This document shows, in pieces, positions 60,113 to 64,000 of a DNA stretch of 64,000 nt. Location: positions 25,489,001 through 25,553,000 of the forward strand of contig JAZBQD010000027.1 of NCBI GenBank assembly GCA_036583965.1, written 5' to 3'. The number at the start of each line of letters is the position of its first letter. Position 1 is the first letter of the stretch. Source of the stretch: Prunella strophiata. Taxonomy: Eukaryota; Chordata; Aves; Passeriformes; Prunellidae. The position numbers and the translations under genes are program-made. The notes under the pieces were generated by a model. The model made no database searches. It had not been told where the DNA came from and saw nothing but the letters and a program-made list of their open reading frames with translations.

Positions 60113-60394
60113 GGAAGTGATGCCAGTTCCCTGGAAGCACTCTGCCTTCCTCAGCTGGGCTGGGGAGGGCAGGGCACAGCTGGGTGGCCCTGTCCATCTG
60201 TCCATCCTGCAGCTGCACCGTCCCACCCTCTGCTTCCCAACGTGACAGGGGTGGGTTGGGTTGTGAGTGATTAAATTCTTATTCTGCAGTTTACCCAAAT
60301 CCTTATGGGAAGCAAGAATTCAGTGTGTCCCATCTGCTCTGCTCCTTGCTCTGCTCTTTCTCTTCCCTTTTTCTGTCTTTGCTGGCAGAAGTAA

Positions 60395-60430
60395 GGAAAG
60401 AAAAAAAAAAAGAAAAAATAAAAAAAAAGG
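60395..60430. repeat. A-rich simple sequence
   Basis: Poly-A interrupted by single G and T bases. No associated retroposed body identified. Confidence 0.85.
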
Positions 60431-63207
60431 AGGTGGTATGCTATGAGGAGCAAACATTATCTCCTAAAATAAAACACAGTCCCTTTTGGCAGTGAAGATG
60501 CTGTCTCGGGGGAAAGCAGCCTGAATTCCCAGAAGTGTGGCTTTTAAAGGCTCCCAGCTCCCCGCCCTGCATCTGCCTGTTCCCTCCCTCCCAGAGATTT
60601 CTGAGAAATCAGGCGTGCAGATTCCTCCTGAGAGCGAGCACTAAAGCTGGGATGGCTCCACGTCCACGAGAACATCTGACCAATAAAGGGAGACCTAATG
60701 AAGCAGAACAGATGGTGAGAGAAAATAGCCCTGTCTCTCCTTGGGAGCAGCAGGAGCCAGGGGAGTGGGGACATTCCCAGGGTGGAATGCTGCATTTCCT
60801 GAGCTGGGCTTTGCTCATGGGTGTTTGAGAACACTCCTGGAGGGAGAGCAGCAGGGTGGCAGTCAGAAGGACAGAGCAGTGCTAAAAGGAGCTGGGGGTG
60901 AAGGGCTTATCCACTGCTTTAATTGCTGGGATGCAGCTGGATGGGAGGTGGAAGCTGAAGAAGGTCTTTAAGCTGTGGATTTCAGGTGTTGGGCTGTGCC
61001 TCGTGATTCAGTGGAGGTTGGATTGTACAGCTCTGAGGATGGTGTGGAGCTGCTTTGGTCTGGTGAAACCCATCAGGATGGTGCAGTCTAAGGAGAGGAG
61101 ATGCCACCCTGTGGCATTTGTGACTTTTGGAGATTCCCTTTGAACTTGCTTCTCCGTGCTGATTCCCTCCTGCTTTCCATCCTGCCGCTCCTGTGGGGAT
61201 TTTGGGGTTGCAGGGGGTGAGGTGTTGCAGCATCCCAGAGTTTATTTGCTGGCTGGGGCTTTGGGATGATGTCACCAGGAACACCAGGTCCCTGTGCTTG
61301 GGCAGGGCAAAGCCATGTGCCATGGGTGTGTTAATGACAGGACAGCAGGGCAGGATTGGGATCTTTGGACTTGGTAAGAAGGAGTGGGGGCTCTCCAATG
61401 AGAACTGATGCTGTCCCACCACATTTTAAAAGAAATGCATTTGCAGCACTCCTGGCTACAGCCTGTATGTATCCAGTAAGCTCCTACCTCTCTCATCCAG
61501 GTGCATTCCCAAAGTCAGCTGGTGTTCATCCTACACCTTTCCCAACTGCTCCTGGCCCTCCTCATTCTCTCAGTGTCTTTGCTGTTTGATTCCAATGAAA
61601 GGGAAGCACTGGCAGCAGCCTTCAGCATGAACATCCTGGAATGGGAGAGATCTCTGGTGGAAATCTCAGCAGAGTTGGATCCTGCTGCTCCTACTTCCCT
61701 AAAAACACTTGTGCTGCTCCTTCTGCCTCTGTACTGGTGCTCAGCTGCAATGCCAGTGGAGGCAGACAGGGGGGAAAAGGACATTCCTGGTTCAGGAGAT
61801 AACAGTCCCTGGGGATTTTACTTCCGACGAGCAGTGGGGACAGTGTGAAGCCTTTGCTGTGTTTTGAGTGGGTTTGGCCTTGTCCTGCAGGGATGCTGCC
61901 CTGCTCTGCTCCCTGGGCTTCAGGGGCTGTGTCCCCAGCCTGAGGCCATGTGCTGGGAAGTGTCCTGGGGCTGGGACATGGCTTGGCAAGCTGAGGACAC
62001 AAAAGCCATTTTGCTCACATGCTGCATCCCAGCTCCATGTCCTCCGTCCTCTCCTCTGCCCTTCTGCTTTGCACTCGCAGGGGGAAGGTGATCTTCTGCC
62101 TTAAACATTGTTATTTTTTTTTAATTTACGTTTTTATTCCAGAAGGCAATCAGATTGTTTTGTCTCCTTGGAAAAGAGGGGCTGGGGCTCCTGGGGGAAG
62201 AGTGGGAAATCCCTACGGTACCTCTGCAGCAGTCACGGCTGGGCTCAGTGGCTGTCACCTCATCAAACCTTGCCTCCTTTTCACCACCCCAATCCCAAAC
62301 TCTGCACCTTGGGGCGAGTGTCCCCTGCTGCCACCGTGGGCTAAACTGGTGTGTCACCATCCCTGGGGGCTTTGATCCCTACTGCAACACCCTGGAGAAG
62401 GAGAGGGAAGGGACACAACACCGATGCTGACACCCCAGCCCTGTTCCCGGCGGGAGCCAAAGGCCGCCCTGGCCCGGGCACAGCCGTGGCACAACGGGCA
62501 AGAGGCGCCACCCTGCCTGGCAAGGTGCCCTGCGGCCTGAAAGTCCCTCAAGCTCTGCAAACCAAATTGCAAACTCTTCACTCCAGAGGAGAAATTGGGC
62601 ATCCTGGTAGAAGTTGCCATGACCTCTCCGTGCCGTAGGTGCTCGTGGCGAAGGATCGGCGCTCGGAAGGGGCCCGGAGTGGAAATGCCAAAGCTCCCCC
62701 CGGGCCCTGCTGCCGCCTTCCTCTCCCCCTCCCCGCTGTGTTGGTCTAAATGATCTTTCTATGAAGCCCTGTAGATGTCAGAAGTAATTATGGAGTGTGA
62801 TTAGTCCTCTGTGGGTGCTTTCTTTCTTCCCCCCTCCTTTCTCTTTCGCTATCTCCTTCTCCACTCTTCTGTTTTGGCTCAGTGGAAAAGGTGAGGACAA
62901 AGAATTGCCGCTTGCTTGGACTCATGATGTATCTGTGACTGCGCTATTAGCTGTCTCCTCCTTCCTCCCCAAATGGATATAATTTTTGAAGTGTGGAATT
63001 CCCTTCTTGATAAGTAGGTTTTAAAAAAAAGAAAAAAAATACTGCACAATGTGATACTGTTTCATAGTTTCTAGGTGGTTGTATACAGCAAAGTTACTGT
63101 GATTGTGTTTTTTCAAAGGAAAAAGTGATTGGTTACAAAATCTGTCCTTTTTTCATTATTACAAGCTCTTTGTTTTCCAATGATCTGATGGCTCTTTTGT
63201 CCCTGGT

Positions 63208-63229
63208 CTGTGTGTGTGTGTGTGTGTCT
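63208..63229. repeat. (TG)n microsatellite
   Basis: About ten TG/GT dinucleotides. Confidence 0.95.
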
Positions 63230-63915
63230 TCCCAAGTCCCACCCCTGTGCTGTATCCATCCATGGAGCATTGGCTCCTGCTGCTCCTGCTTTCTTGGGAG
63301 CTGTGGGATGTCGCTGGTGGCTGGAGGACATCCATGTCCTGGGAGGAGGTGGAGGTGCTCGGAGGAGGGAGATGTCTGAGGAGGGGTTGGAGGGGCTCAC
63401 AGGAAGCAGCCCAGGTTTCCTCCAGCACCAGCCCAGCTCACACCCAAACATGCCAGGGGCTGGTGTTGGAGGAAACCTCGACTGTGCCGTGCTGGCCAAA
63501 GGCTCGTGGTCCTTTTGGGAGCCTTTGGTTGCCTCTCTCCAGTCCAAGGTGGTGTCCTGCCAGCACAGTGCTGTGGCCAGAGGCTGAGCAGCCCAGCCCT
63601 GGGTTGTTTGGGGTCTGTGCTTTTATTTTGCTCTTTAAATCTCTTCATTGCCTCTTGCAATCAATCTCCCTCCAGAAGAGAGCCCAGAGCCTTGAAATCA
63701 CTCTAAGCCTGTTGCTGCTCACAGCAGCCACTTCCCGAAGGTTTAATCCCGGCCACGGCTCCCTGCTGGCATTCCTGGCTGGTGGCAGGAGCCCTCCTGC
63801 TGTCCCTTGCTTTGGCACCTCACCCCAGCTCCATGGGGACATCTCTCAGGCGTGTGTCACCTCCAGAGCCCAGGCAAAGGAGCCAGGATCCCTTTCTGGA
63901 AAGGCCTGCAGGTAA
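63214..63915 (+). other. 233-codon open frame, unrecognised
   Basis: The longest open frame in the window. It begins within a TG repeat (MCVCVFP), is rich in Ser, Leu, Pro, Trp and Cys, and ends just past a CTGCAG/GTAAGG donor-like site near 63912. No domain, signal peptide with a credible cleavage site or family motif is seen. The local DNA is GC-rich and poor in TA, which favours long chance frames. Possibly part of a downstream transcript, more likely fortuitous. Confidence 0.15.
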
Positions 63916-64000
63916 GGATGGGTCCTGGTGTCACAGGGGAGGTTGGACCCCGGCGCTGGGGGACAGGGCAAGGGTGGTTCCTCTGCCCTGGGCTCTTCCA

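Larger units (their letters stand above)
58041..64000. other. Downstream region without recognised gene
   Basis: May include an extended 3' UTR and then intergenic DNA. It contains one CR1 tail, two short tandem repeats (about 59500-59530 and 59708-59743), an A-rich run at 60395-60430 and a TG repeat at 63208-63229. GC and CpG rise at 62430-62740, just before a complex unique block. The largest open frame of the window (63214-63915, 233 codons) lies here but has no recognisable domain. Confidence 0.6.

Noticed and set aside
61501..61848. 115-codon frame with a hydrophobic N-terminus
   Set aside because: Hydrophobic start resembles a signal peptide, but no family or splice evidence supports it.
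1..64000. tRNA, rRNA, snoRNA, CRISPR or operon-like features
   Set aside because: No cloverleaf, repeat-spacer array or rRNA-like sequence was recognised; the sequence is vertebrate intronic DNA.

Overview
The window looks like nuclear DNA from a passerine bird. The evidence is about a dozen truncated CR1 LINE tails in both orientations, several LTR types that I associate with songbird genomes, widely spaced short exons with canonical GT-AG introns, and no bacterial-style gene packing. I ran no searches. Family names rest on pattern recognition and on conserved motifs I could translate.

The only protein-coding gene I can support lies on the + strand. It is a member of the XPR1 / SLC53A1 phosphate-exporter family (SPX domain followed by an EXS-type membrane domain). 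Thirteen coding exons run from 19470 to 57752. They join in phase and correspond to exons 3-15 of a 15-exon vertebrate XPR1-type gene, and together they encode about 651 residues. The roughly 40 N-terminal residues (exons 1-2) were not found and probably lie upstream of position 1. Key pore positions known from XPR1 are present: D..N in exon 10, R..W in exon 13, and E..RR across the exon 13/14 junction. The membrane loops differ from the XPR1 sequence I know, most sharply in exon 9, so this may be a paralogue rather than the direct orthologue.

The main anomaly is one extra T at 55896 in exon 14. It creates an immediate in-frame TGA, while the frame one base over stays open and XPR1-like to the end of the exon. 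This is an assembly error, an allele, or the first disabling lesion of an otherwise intact gene.

Layout: 1-19469 is gene-free (putative intron 2) with a 58-nt G tract, a 147-bp-period duplication, T/G-rich low-complexity DNA and an LTR-like element. From 19470 to 31461 lie exons 3-7 (SPX domain and first membrane segment), with a CR1 before exon 4 and a sense-oriented solo LTR just after it. From 34342 to 41081 lie exons 8-11. From 41082 to 54101 is a 13-kb intron with a solo LTR bounded by a perfect 5-bp target-site duplication, a CR1, an AT-rich block, a dispersed duplicate pair and two blocks that look like conserved noncoding DNA. From 54102 to 57752 lie exons 12-15. From 57753 to 64000 are the 3' UTR and downstream DNA with no recognised gene. 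I found no RNA genes, CRISPR arrays or unmistakable novel system.
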